Shown piece after piece: positions 17,228 to 26,051 of a stretch of 64,000 nucleotides of DNA. Source of the DNA: CAWBUW01 sp963792075 (lineage in GTDB: Bacteria; Chloroflexota; Anaerolineae; Anaerolineales; UBA4823); contig CAWBUW010000012.1 of NCBI GenBank assembly GCA_963792075.1, positions 1 through 64,000 of the forward strand, read 5' to 3'. The notes beneath the pieces were generated by a model. It was not told the DNA's origin. It searched no databases and saw only the letters and a list, made by a program, of their open reading frames with translations. A program made the translations under genes and the position numbers. Position 1 is the first letter of the stretch. The number at the start of each line of letters is the position of its first letter.

Positions 17228-18354
17228 TGGATTACATCGTTGTACAAATCTATCAGCCGCTGGCTCATCACCAGCCAACTATAACGATTCTCATAAGCCG
17301 AACGAGCGTTGCGGCCCAACCGGGCGCGCAGGGCAGGATCCTCATACAACGCGGTGAGCGCGGCTTCCAACTCCGGCACATCTCCGTAACGTACCACCAG
17401 GCCGCAATCTTCTGCCTGAATGATCCGGTCCATGTTGGTATCTGCGGCGACAATCACCGGCTTGCCTAGCATCATGGCTTCAAATACTTTATTGGGGCTG
17501 GAGTAGCGGTGATTGGCGATAGCCGGATCATACGTGGCAAAAAGAACGTCCGCGGCCTGCGACAATGCCAAAGCGCGAGCATAAGACACCCGTCCGTGCC
17601 AGTTCACGTTGGGCAGCTCAGACGCCATGGCACGCAGCGCCGCCTCGTCACCGCCAAAACCAGCCATATCCAAATGCCAGTCTGGGTGGCGGCGAAAGAC
17701 CTCCAACATCTCTGCCAGCCCGCGTTCGAGCTGCAGCAAGCCCACATAGGCAACGCTCAGACCGGCAGGCTGTCCCGTTTCCCCATTCGAATTTCCGGCC
17801 AAAGGGTCCACGATATCCTCAGGGCTGTTATAGACACATTGCAAACGCCTGGGATGCGAGCCAACAATTTGATCTTTCCGCGATTCGTCTACCAGGACGA
17901 CCGCATCCGCTTGCGAGATCACCCAAAGGTCCAGTGCGCGGATCGCCCGCTTGAACGCGTCAGGCGTGCGGCGTAAATGGTCCGCGTAAAAATCAAAGAT
18001 GTCGTAAATCAGGTACTTCTTCCAGAGCCGGCAGGCCAACAGCGCGGGCAGGACCGTATCGAAGTCGCAGGCATGCACCAGATCATATTCCTTGCGGCGC
18101 TTCCATAACCAGCTCAGCAGCCCCCCCTGCCAACGCAGCAGCGCCGGCAGGTTCTGCATCCCACTGCCGTATTGCGCCGCAATCTTCAGGCGTAAGATCT
18201 GGTACCCGTCTCGCGCTTCAACCGGCGGCAGTGCGGCGGTCCGGTCCCATCCCAGGCAGGTGACTTGATCGCCCTGCCCCACCAGCGCCCGGGCAATCTT
18301 TTCTACGCGTGGGTCCGGCGAGATTGGGTTGGAGCGAAGGATCAGGATGTTCAT
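17221..18354 (-). CDS. Glycosyltransferase family 4 protein
   Basis: A 377-residue GT-B glycosyltransferase. The N-terminal domain begins MNILILRSNPISPDPRVEKIARAL, a common GT4 opening, and contains DLVHACDFDTVLPAL and YDIFDFYADH. The C-terminal domain has the sugar-nucleotide-binding pattern YSSPNKVFEAMMLGKPVIVA with the EX7E-type Glu residues. It would transfer a sugar from a nucleotide donor to a growing glycan at the inner membrane face; donor and acceptor are unknown. Its ATG directly follows the TAG of the upstream GT, so it is the last gene of a GH26-GT-GT operon. Confidence 0.9.
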   Translation of the reverse strand: MNILILRSNPISPDPRVEKIARALVGQGDQVTCLGWDRTAALPPVEARDGYQILRLKIAAQYGSGMQNLPALLRWQGGLLSWLWKRRKEYDLVHACDFDTVLPALLACRLWKKYLIYDIFDFYADHLRRTPDAFKRAIRALDLWVISQADAVVLVDESRKDQIVGSHPRRLQCVYNSPEDIVDPLAGNSNGETGQPAGLSVAYVGLLQLERGLAEMLEVFRRHPDWHLDMAGFGGDEAALRAMASELPNVNWHGRVSYARALALSQAADVLFATYDPAIANHRYSSPNKVFEAMMLGKPVIVAADTNMDRIIQAEDCGLVVRYGDVPELEAALTALYEDPALRARLGRNARSAYENRYSWLVMSQRLIDLYNDVIQK

Positions 18355-19610
18355 CTACGCTGCCGGTTGAAGGCTTGGGCTGCCGCGTTTTTCAAGCTCA
18401 GCCAGGATCTGCCGGGCACGCGCATCCCAGGTGTTCGCGCGGGCGACACGTTCTAATAACTGCAGAAATTCCGGGTCATGCACTAAAATAAGCGCATCAT
18501 CCAGCCTGGAGGCAAAATCTTCCGCATCCTTACCCACCAGCACGCCCTCATACCCCATGCTCTCGCGCATCGGCGTCACCACGGTTGGCTTTCCGCCGGC
18601 CATGTATTCGAATAATTTCAACGGAGAAGTTGCATGGGTAATGTCATTGAGCTGGAACGGGATCATCGTGACGTCAAAATATTTCAAATAGCCGGGGAGA
18701 TCATTGTAAGGTTTAACCCCCAGCCAATGAATACTTTTGTAGGCGTCAATGGCAGCCGGCTTTAAAGTACCGTCATAATCCGGGCCAATCAATACGAACG
18801 AATAATTGGGGCGCAAGACGGTCAGCTTCTTCAGCAAATCATAATCAAACCAGCGCGCCAGCGCGCCATAATAACCGATCACCGGCGTATGCAGCGCCAC
18901 AATTTCAGCCAGGTCTGGCGGGGGCGGCAGCGGAGCGCTTGCCTCAGGTAACTGGAAATGCTCGTAATCTACCCCATTGGGGCAGTACACTGCATCCGGT
19001 CGCGGTACTGCTGGACTTCCTCTAACAATTTATGCGCTGTGACCAGCACCAGCCCGGCATCCCGCAGCATCTGGTAATGATAGCGGGTGATCAGCTCCTG
19101 ATCCGCATAGAACACCTTGATATCGTCCACGAAGTCATAGATGAGCCGCGGAGAACGAAAGCTGTCCACGTAACCGCAGTTCCAGGTAAGGAAATAAACA
19201 GTCGGACTTTCCAGAATATCACACGCCTGGACAAACAGGTTGCACAGGATCAGGTTGGGGTGGATCTCCTGGAAAGGGGGCTGAGAAAAATCGGGCTTCG
19301 GTTGGAAGTACAACACCAGCGCTCCCTGGCGCGCCAGGGCCAGCGCCAACTGCTGCGGGCGCTGGAAAAGCTGCACATTCCAATCCAGGCTGGGAGGAAA
19401 GATGATCAGCGTTTTGCCGCCCTGCTGCGCAGCGATCAGCTCGAGGATAGCTTTACGCGCCTGCACCAGGCGCTTGTGGCGAACCAGCCTCAAAGCCGCC
19501 TGGTAGACCGGGCTCAACATCTGGCGCAAGAATTTGGGCATGCGCGCGATGATGTGCGCGCTGGTCCAGGAAAACAGGGTACGGAGCTTTTGCGAGAAAG
19601 AAACTGCCAA
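18355..19610 (-). CDS. Glycosyltransferase (GT-B fold), split by a one-base frameshift
   Basis: Two adjacent frames form one GT-B protein of about 418 aa. The upstream part (about 1-205) has TLIIFPPSLDWNVQLFQRPQQLA and YFLTWNCGYVDSF; the downstream part has VYCPNGVDYEHF, PVIGYYGALARWFDYDLL and the donor-site block THATSPLKLFEYMAGGKPTV. The frame changes near 18994-19000, where the coding strand reads GACCGGATG; one extra C would give ...RDPDAVYCPNGVDYEHF, the expected junction. The FQRPQQ motif is typical of TuaH-like glycosyltransferases. It starts at TTG 19610, right after the TAA of the GH26-like gene. Sequence error is more likely than true decay, since both halves are intact. Confidence 0.82.
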
Positions 19611-20776
19611 TTAAGGATTCCCCATGAGGTCTAACTGCGATAGGGTTGCCGGAGCATAATACAAGAATTTGGGGTTGCCGACGCCTGTTTTATAGCCATC
19701 GTAGCGGGTCGAGCCGGTATAGACTTCAAAATCACACTCCCCAGATTCGGCAGTCGTGTAGTTGAAATATAACACAGCCAGGACGCCGGGTTCTTCGGCC
19801 AGGTAGTTATATGAATCCACCAACCAGGTATTCTTCAGCGCAGTATCATACACGCCGTCCCGTGGATACTGAGCGGTAGTGGCGGTTTGCGCTATGATGA
19901 TAGGCTTATTGGGAGCCATGCTGCGCATGCGCTCGATATAAGGTTGGAAGACCGAGGTGTAATCCTTCCAGGCTCGCCATCGAGCATCGCCTACCGGGCA
20001 AAAGCCAAAGTTATAAGAGCTGAAGGCGTTTACATCCACCTTGGTGTCGCCCGGGTAATACAGCTCAAATTCATACCCGGGTCAGCATAGCCATTCGGAG
20101 CGAAGGTCCACCAGACCTGACTTGGCTGGATCCCCTCACTGGTGAAAATAGCTTTTATATGGTCATATGCGGCCTTGTACCAGTAAGGGTTTCGCCCCCA
20201 GGAGACCCAGTAGCCATTCATCTCCTGCAGCGGCGCCACGAAGGCTCGCCTTCCACCACCTACGACGACAAATTTCTTATAGGCTTGAGCGATGTTACGG
20301 ATGTTGTTATCATAGCTGCCATTCGCAATCTCTTGAGCACTCGCTCCAGAGGCGCCTATATTGACAAAGGATACATACCCGTTCACCCATAAATTTTCTA
20401 ATTGCCCTTTGAAATTAAAATCGGTGCTAGTCGGGTTATTTGCATCAATCACGATATCGAAGAACCAACCCACGATCGAGCTTTTCTTGCCGGCCCAGGT
20501 ATCCAATGGTTTCAGCTTCGTCTGAATATCCGTGGTGGTGGTGCCCCAATATCCCTTGGCGATCACACCCACCATTTTGGGAGTATCGCGCTGGTATTTA
20601 TCGAGCACGAGAGGCAGGTACACAAACTTGTCCAAAGGCGGGGTAGATGAGAACCCGGCCTGTGCGGAGAAGCCAGTAAACAGGATGGACACCAGCATCA
20701 CGAAGACGAGCAGCCTGTTCACCAATGTTGGCAGGAAAACCCGGTTATGGCATTTTCCAGGATTAGATTTCATCAT
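19611..20776 (-). CDS. Secreted GH26-like glycoside hydrolase, split by a one-base frameshift; nucleophile doubtful
   Basis: A secreted protein of about 388 aa when repaired. ATG 20776 follows GAGGA by 5 nt; a signal peptide (LLVFVMLVSILFTGFSAQA) comes next. The catalytic barrel has APLQEMNGYWVSWGRNPYWY, which matches the acid/base Glu motif of GH26 (usually HEMNG), and VWWTFAPNG. The frame breaks at CCCGGG (20076-20081); one more G restores ADPGYEFELYYPGDTKVDVNAF. In the second half, KPIIIAQTATTAQ aligns with the usual nucleophile strand (IAE), so Glu may be replaced by Gln. GH26 enzymes are mainly beta-mannanases; in a polysaccharide operon it could trim or edit glycan, or be a binding-only relative. 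Confidence 0.78.
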
Positions 20777-21034
20777 TATTATCCTCATCAAAAGCAAGTT
20801 CCATGTGAACTGCGATGTTGCCCCAATTTTACCGTAAAACAAGGACGATATGTCCCTACAAAAACATCGATTATCCCCCAACGGAAGGGAGATTTGGGGG
20901 CATCACTATGTGCGCGCCCTGGAATACGGGCTGGAGCGCATCCATACGCTGCCGATCAGGTGTTGGCCCGGAGGCAGCCGTGGGCCAGGCCGGCGGGCGG
21001 CACAAGCGTGTTTAGCGGGCAAAAAGAGGAACGA

Positions 21035-21172
21035 CTAAAACGACGAGGAACGACTGTGGGGGCGGGGCCAGCAGTCGAGGCGGGGGAGGGGGGCAAAGGC
21101 GGGGATCTCAAGGGGCGAAGCGATGGCGTTGGCGATGCCAGGCTGAGCGCCGGGGTGCTGGGAGGTGGCCAT
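21035..21172 (-). CDS. Possible short Pro/Ala-rich protein or 5' remnant of a broken gene
   Basis: A 45-codon frame from ATG 21172 (MATSQHPGAQPGIANAIASP...), with AAAGGAT 7 nt upstream and a promoter-like TTGCCC-17-TAATAT before that. The product is rich in Pro, Ala and Arg with no known domain. In another frame just beyond the stop, a hydrophobic run (SFLVVLVVPLFA) appears, so this could be a frameshifted gene rather than a real small protein. I give it low confidence. Confidence 0.2.
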   Translation of the reverse strand: MATSQHPGAQPGIANAIASPLEIPAFAPLPRLDCWPRPHSRSSSF

Positions 21173-21200
21173 GGGAGGTATCCTTTCTGCCGATAGCCTT

Positions 21201-21229
21201 ATATTAGCACAAATGTTCTGCGCGGGCAA
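21201..21229 (-). promoter_or_regulatory. Possible minus-strand promoter (TTGCCC-17-TAATAT)
   Basis: Reading the minus strand, TTGCCC (21229-21224) and TAATAT (21206-21201) are 17 nt apart. Transcription would run towards the GH26-GT-GT operon, which otherwise has no obvious promoter close to its first gene. Confidence 0.4.
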
Positions 21230-21287
21230 GTGGATATCACCCTGCCCCAAGTTTCCCCCTCTGTGGGAGCAATCGCCCTGCGTAGAT

Positions 21288-21293
21288 TATAAT
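21288..21293 (+). promoter_or_regulatory. TATAAT box close to the methyltransferase start
   Basis: A consensus TATAAT ends 6 nt before the ATG at 21300, which has no Shine-Dalgarno sequence. The spacing suggests leaderless transcription from the A of the ATG. No good -35 is present, so the call is tentative. Confidence 0.4.
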
Positions 21294-21299
21294 ATTACA

Positions 21300-22295
21300 A
21301 TGGAAACAACAGAAAACAATCGCATTTTACAGCAGGTAATGCAGCGATATCAGATCGGGGATCGCTTCGGGACGGAATATTTAAAGAATTGGTACAAATC
21401 TGAAGAACTTTCAAATTTGGACCTGGATACCCTAAACCTCTCGCCCTTGCGCCAGATGTATTTTGACTTTGCCTTATCGACAAATTTACGGGGGCAAGAT
21501 TTCTATAACGAGATCGCTCCCTATCTTCCGCAAGGATGCAAACGGTACCTTGACGTTGGCTGCGGGTATGGCGGATTCATGGTTGCCTTCCACAATCATG
21601 GGTATGAAGTAGCTGGGGTAGATATTAGTCCTGCCCTGGTAAATCTTTCGACTCTCAACCTAAGAGACTTTGATATTAATGCACCGGTGCTGCAGGCAGA
21701 TATATTAGCGGATGGGTTGAAAGAAAAATTGGGCGCATTTGATGTCATCTCTTGTTATGATGTGATCGAGCACGTAAATGATGTGCCCACGTGCCTGGAA
21801 AAGCTGGTTGATTTCCTCAACCCTGGTGGTGTATTAGGTTTAAAGATTCCCAACAAAGACAGCCTCAAGTTTGTCACCCGCGATGGGCATTACAACCTGT
21901 TTGGGATTACTTTATTACAGCATGAATTAGCCTGCAAGTATCATCAAAATGTCTTTCAGACAGAATATGAAGTGGGAGAATATTACCCTTTAAGTTACTA
22001 CATCCGAAAATTAGAGGGGCTGGGCTGCTCCACTCAAATTATATGTAAAGATCATTATCTACGCTTCAGGCAGGCGCCAGGCCTCATGATCGAATTATTC
22101 CAGGAATACAGGCGCTATCAGAAGGAGATTAAGGCGACACTCCCGCACGAAATTTCTACCGCTTTGAAGAGGGGATTTAGAAAATATTTGTCCAGGCTGC
22201 TCTTTTCTTTTTTCCTTCCCACGGATGTCCCTTCTTTCCGGGAACGTTACCTGGTGGATTTCTGGACGCTGTTAGCCGTAAAAAAGGCCGGCTGA
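21300..22295 (+). CDS. Class I SAM-dependent methyltransferase
   Basis: A 331-residue methyltransferase. Motif I is YLDVGCGYGGFMVAFHNHGYEVAGVDIS (about 95-120, given in part), motif II DVISCYDVIEHVNDVPTCLEKL, and motif III LNPGGVLGLKIPN. The C-terminal 100 residues are basic and hydrophobic (KRGFRKYLSRLLFSFFLP), which suggests membrane association. It is the only plus-strand gene between 17 and 40 kb. I start at ATG 21300; the frame is open further upstream, but the extension has no start signal or conserved sequence. The likely role is methylation of a sugar or lipid in the surrounding polysaccharide locus. Confidence 0.85.
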   Translation: METTENNRILQQVMQRYQIGDRFGTEYLKNWYKSEELSNLDLDTLNLSPLRQMYFDFALSTNLRGQDFYNEIAPYLPQGCKRYLDVGCGYGGFMVAFHNHGYEVAGVDISPALVNLSTLNLRDFDINAPVLQADILADGLKEKLGAFDVISCYDVIEHVNDVPTCLEKLVDFLNPGGVLGLKIPNKDSLKFVTRDGHYNLFGITLLQHELACKYHQNVFQTEYEVGEYYPLSYYIRKLEGLGCSTQIICKDHYLRFRQAPGLMIELFQEYRRYQKEIKATLPHEISTALKRGFRKYLSRLLFSFFLPTDVPSFRERYLVDFWTLLAVKKAG

Positions 22296-22308
22296 TTTAT
22301 CCCCCCTG

Positions 22309-24574
22309 TTAGGAGTCACGGATCAAGAACTTTTTCACTCTCAGGCGAATTTTCTCAAGCCAGGGCAGTCTCTTCCTAAAGTTTTCCGATGGTTTGAGAA
22401 AAGCAGCCCGGAGGGCTAAATAAAGATAAGCCCGAGCTGAAGAGGGCTGCAGATCACTTGTGGGAGGAGCTGCGATGGTGGGAGGGCTGGATTTCGGTAA
22501 AAATCCCACCAGGGGGTACCAATGGGTAGGGTTATCATACAGGTATCCTGGGCCGTTGGTATTGATCAGGTTGATGATATCTTCAGCATAGAGGGCATAA
22601 AGCGCCGAGTGTTTTTGCGCCAACTGCTGGTAAGTCCAGATTTTCACATTTTCTGTGGTGCTGTGAAACATCGAAACACTGCGGACGCGATATTTGAAAT
22701 AAGGTTCCGGAATGGCAACGCCGCGACAGCCGTTTCCTAACATACTCAACAGGCTGTCATAATCTTCTATGATATAGAGCAAAAGCAGGGTCGTTCAACC
22801 CATAGCGCAAGAAATCCGCCCGCCGGTAGACCAGCGCGCTGGTATTGATCGGATTATGCACCAGGGCATAGGGTGGCTCGGGATTCCAGGTTGGCCAATA
22901 GTCCTGCACCTCGCCGAAATATTCCGCCCAGGCGCCGACATAACTTACGTTCTCATATTGGCGCAGCACCCTCAGGGCCTGCCGGTAATAGCGGGCGTCC
23001 ATGCGGTCATCAGCATCCAGAAAAGCCAGGAATTCCCCTCGAGCCAGGTGCGCCCCTGTATTGCGAGCTGCAGTCACCCCCTGATTCGGAATCCGCTCCA
23101 GGCGAAACCGGTAACGCTGGCGCAGGCTTTGCAACGTCTCCAGGCTGTGTGGTTCAGTGCTGCCGTCATCTACAACGATCAATTCAAATGGCGCATCCTT
23201 TAGCTCATCAAAGGAGCGGAGCGCATCCTCCAGGTAATCCCCCAGGTTGTAAAAAGGGATCACCACGCTGAGCAGCCCCGGCTCCCCTGCCAGCGCCGGG
23301 TCTGCGGGAGGCGCATAATTCCGCTGCGCGCCGCGCAGGAAGGGGAAATGCCTCCGCGGCTGCCTTCGTCCTCGTACCCAATCCAGAGCTTCTTCCTTTT
23401 GAGGCGCGACCACCGCGTAATCACTGATCTGCTGCGCCCGGACTCGCGCCGCGACAGCCATCTGCGCATGCTCCTGCGAGGTGAGCCCAAGCACGGAGCG
23501 GATTTTTTCCTCTAAATCTCCGGCCTGTTGGTGAGAGAAGATGAACCCGCTGATCCCATTTTCAACCATCTCGGCATGACCGCCGCTTTGCGATACCACG
23601 ACCGGGCATCCGGCTGCCATCGCCTCTAAGACAGCATAAGGGTAATTTTCAAACAAAGAGGGCAGGACCATCGCTCGCACCTGGTTCAACTTCTGGTTCA
23701 CGGCCTGGGGCGGTTGTTTGCCTTCCCAGCATAACAAGTTGGCTTTAATATATTCCCCATACTGGCGGCGGATCACTTCGCTCATCTTGCGTTGGTGCAG
23801 CTCATCGAACCAGTCATCCCCCAGCAAATAAAGCGGCTCGTCCAGGCCCGCCTCCCACATTTTGCTAAAAGTGGACAACAGGGGTTCGATCCCTTTCCGT
23901 CGTTCGAGCTTGGCCGTGAACAGAAAGCCGCGCCGTTCCGGATTTCCTTCCACACTGCCAGCCTGAGCCTCGAACCGGTAAGGGTTGGCAATCACCCGGC
24001 CGTGATCCCGGATCTGCGGCAGATCTCTTTCTATTTCATCCCGCAGGTAAGCGCTGGGATAGACCACTCCATCGGCCGCCAGCATGGAATAGCGCTCCAT
24101 CTCCCCGATCCAATAACCGGGAAAGCGGTAAGGCGGTACCTGGTCATATTGGTGGCAAAGATACAGCGGTGTGTGGGCAGTGACCAGTACGGGCAGTTTT
24201 TCCAGGGCTGCCTCCAACAGCCAGCGGCGCTGGAGCGTAAAATAGGGCATGCCCAGGTACTCTTGCACCTCGAGCGCATCCGGCGCGCCCTCCTGGCGGC
24301 AAAAGTCCGCCAGGACGAGCGCCGCATCATAACTCCAGCGGGCAAAGGCTCCCAGCGCACTGCTTTGGGGGCTCTGGTTAGCAGTAAAGCGGACCACCCG
24401 CAAACGCTCAGAGGCTTCTTCGACCTGCCACCCACCGGGCAAATTTTCTGCGGCCGCAAATACCGTCAGGTGATGTCCGCGCTGGCAGAGCATTTGGGCT
24501 GTATGGTAACAATAAGTACCAATCCCTCCACCGTATTCCGGCGGGTATTCACCTGTGAGCAGCCAGAGGTTCAT
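22309..24574 (-). CDS. Two-domain glycosyltransferase GT4-GT2, split by a frameshift
   Basis: A protein of about 754 aa when repaired. The N-terminal GT4 part (about 1-400) begins MNLWLLTGEYPPEYGGGIGTYC and has the donor-site motif NYPYAVLEAMAAGCPVVVS. The GT2 part (from about 430) has LLSVVIPFYNLGDYLEDAL, ELIVVDDGSTEP and FLAFLDADDRMD. The frame breaks in 22771-22790, where one surplus base (for example in AAAA at 22781-22784) separates the GT2 core from IIEDYDSLLSMLGNG and the C-terminal 150 residues. It could add two successive sugars. The reciprocal domain order (GT2-GT4) occurs in the gene at 43250. Confidence 0.85.
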
Positions 24575-24605
24575 ATTCTCTAAATTCCCTTGAAAGGATG
24601 ATTTA

Positions 24606-24645
24606 GGGGTAATGGGTGCGGGCGTACGCCCGCACCCATTACCCC
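24606..24645. repeat. Perfect 40-nt palindrome between co-directional genes
   Basis: The 40 bases are a perfect palindrome around CGTACG, with GGGG/CCCC ends. It lies between the ATG of the GT4-GT2 gene (24574) and the stop of the DUF707-like gene (24653). No T-run follows. Confidence 0.93.
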
Positions 24646-24652
24646 CTAATGA

Positions 24653-25822
24653 TCACTTCAACTCGTAAAACAAGGGCTGGGTAAAGCCATATTTTTTCTG
24701 CAGGTGCGTGAACTCGATCTCCGGGTAAATCTGGGCTTGATGCAGCATTTGATAATATTGGCCGGTATCTGCGTTGATCGGTTTGGTGTGTTGGGCGATG
24801 ATCTCATCCACAATGGCGGCCTGAAAACCCCGTTCCGCAGCCAGCATGGAGAGGGCCGCATCAAACCCCCAGCCGCTGATGCTCTGGCCGATCAGCTCTC
24901 GGACGATGCCCAAAGTCCGCGATGAATACACCGGCATCATGATTTCCACGCCGTTCACCCGCCGCCAGCCGCCCCGGCCGGGATTGATAAAAAGAGGAAA
25001 AGAACAATGCGAGTCCGAAGATAAGCTGGCTTGCGCCATTTCCCAGCCCTGCTGCTGCACAATCGAAAACAGCCGGTCGATCCCGCCTTCTTCAAAGAAA
25101 ATATCATCATCCAACAATAACACATATTCATACGGCGCCAGGATGTGCGGATACTTTTCTAACAGGCTGTAAAAAGAGGTGAACTTGGTGCCTGGCAAAG
25201 AACCACTCTGGCGGAACTCTACGTCGCAAGGGATCTTGCCTGCATAGGTGGAATCGTAGTGGTTAACCAGCAAATGCCAGGGCTGGTTTTGGCCAGGCTG
25301 CCAGCTTTCCCAAAGCGCCCCTGCTCCACACTGCAAGAAGACGGCAAACGGCCTGGCCTCGGTGCGGCGGTCGGCGATCAAACGGGTTTCGGTCTGCGCC
25401 AGGTAGGCCTGCTGCGCAGCCAGCAGCGCCTGCTCCGTGCGGTAAGCGCCGGGAGCGGTTGCCTGCCCGCTGCGCAGGAAATGCGCCAGCGCTTGCTCCG
25501 GTGGCATGTCGTGTTCCCGCCGGTAGAGGACGGTATTGAAATACGGGCTTGGGTCGCGCCCATTGGGGATGCCGGCGCGGAGGTAATCGGCCAGGAGGTC
25601 CTGCGGAAACTCAATCTCAGACGTGTAGGCGTGGCGGTACCAGGCGGCATCGAAGTAACCGCTGGCCTGGATTTCGGCATACAGGGATGCTTCTCGGGCT
25701 TCTTTGGGAAAGCCACGCAGAATGCCGGATGAACTATCGCCTTTCAGGTGATGTTTAATCTGTGGGACCTTGCCCTGGAGTAAATCAAGGATCCCAGCAA
25801 TATATTTCTTCCTACCAGTCAT
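24653..25822 (-). CDS. DUF707-like protein, putative GT-A type glycosyltransferase
   Basis: A 389-residue protein. The N-terminal half has short repeats of the kind SGYFDAAWYRHAY...DYLRAGIPNGRDPSPYFNTVLYRREH that often precede glycosyltransferase domains in polysaccharide loci. The C-terminal half (about 155-389) matches the DUF707 type: WHLLVNHYDSTY, a DDD cluster in YEYVLLLDDDIFF that could bind a metal and nucleotide-sugar, and GWGFDAALSML. Function is inferred from the fold type and location. It has an ATG start. No membrane segment is seen. Confidence 0.75.
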   Translation of the reverse strand: MTGRKKYIAGILDLLQGKVPQIKHHLKGDSSSGILRGFPKEAREASLYAEIQASGYFDAAWYRHAYTSEIEFPQDLLADYLRAGIPNGRDPSPYFNTVLYRREHDMPPEQALAHFLRSGQATAPGAYRTEQALLAAQQAYLAQTETRLIADRRTEARPFAVFLQCGAGALWESWQPGQNQPWHLLVNHYDSTYAGKIPCDVEFRQSGSLPGTKFTSFYSLLEKYPHILAPYEYVLLLDDDIFFEEGGIDRLFSIVQQQGWEMAQASLSSDSHCSFPLFINPGRGGWRRVNGVEIMMPVYSSRTLGIVRELIGQSISGWGFDAALSMLAAERGFQAAIVDEIIAQHTKPINADTGQYYQMLHQAQIYPEIEFTHLQKKYGFTQPLFYELK

Positions 25823-25851
25823 GAATTTCTTTCCCCTATGATCACTGGGGG

Positions 25852-25896
25852 TTTGTGGGTGACGGAGCAGTCAAAGACCGTAACGCCACCCACAAA
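25852..25896. repeat. Imperfect hairpin upstream of the DUF707-like gene
   Basis: TTTGTGGGTG (25852-25861) pairs with CACCCACAAA (25887-25896) across a loop with a few further pairings. It lies just upstream of the ATG at 25822, in the 229-nt gap that also marks the border of the A+T-rich island. It could be a decayed member of the hairpin family. Confidence 0.5.
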
Positions 25897-26032
25897 ACAA
25901 TTCTCAAATCACAGCGAGATTATTTCGCCATGAATATTCTACCCTCTTTCTCATCATAAACCAAATCGGGGTAAGTACAGCCTCAATATTATTAATTCTT
26001 TGGGAGGTAAAACGAGCAGAGTGTAGGACTCA

Positions 26033-26044
26033 TGTAGTACTACA
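26033..26044. repeat. 12-nt perfect palindrome after the GT2 gene
   Basis: TGTAGTACTACA lies 8 nt beyond the stop of the GT2 gene (26052). It is short enough to be chance, but it could be an operator or a weak 3'-end structure. The rest of the gap 25900-26030 shows nothing. Confidence 0.3.
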
Positions 26045-26051
26045 GGAATGA

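Larger units (their letters stand above)
20777..21299. other. 523-bp intergenic region with little supported content
   Basis: This is the longest gene-poor stretch in the window, between the divergent GH26-like and methyltransferase genes. Its central part (20890-21180) is rich in G and C, with G-runs, and has only short frames. I see a possible minus-strand promoter (21201-21229) feeding a 45-codon frame (21035-21172) and a TATAAT box (21288-21293) close to the methyltransferase ATG. The rest has no recognisable homology and may be the remains of a damaged gene. Confidence 0.5.

Noticed and set aside
19032..19634. A 200-codon plus-strand open frame
   Set aside because: It is antisense to the split glycosyltransferase and has no start signal or known motif.
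23792..24583. A 263-codon plus-strand open frame
   Set aside because: It lies antisense to the GT4 domain of the GT4-GT2 gene, which has clear motifs.
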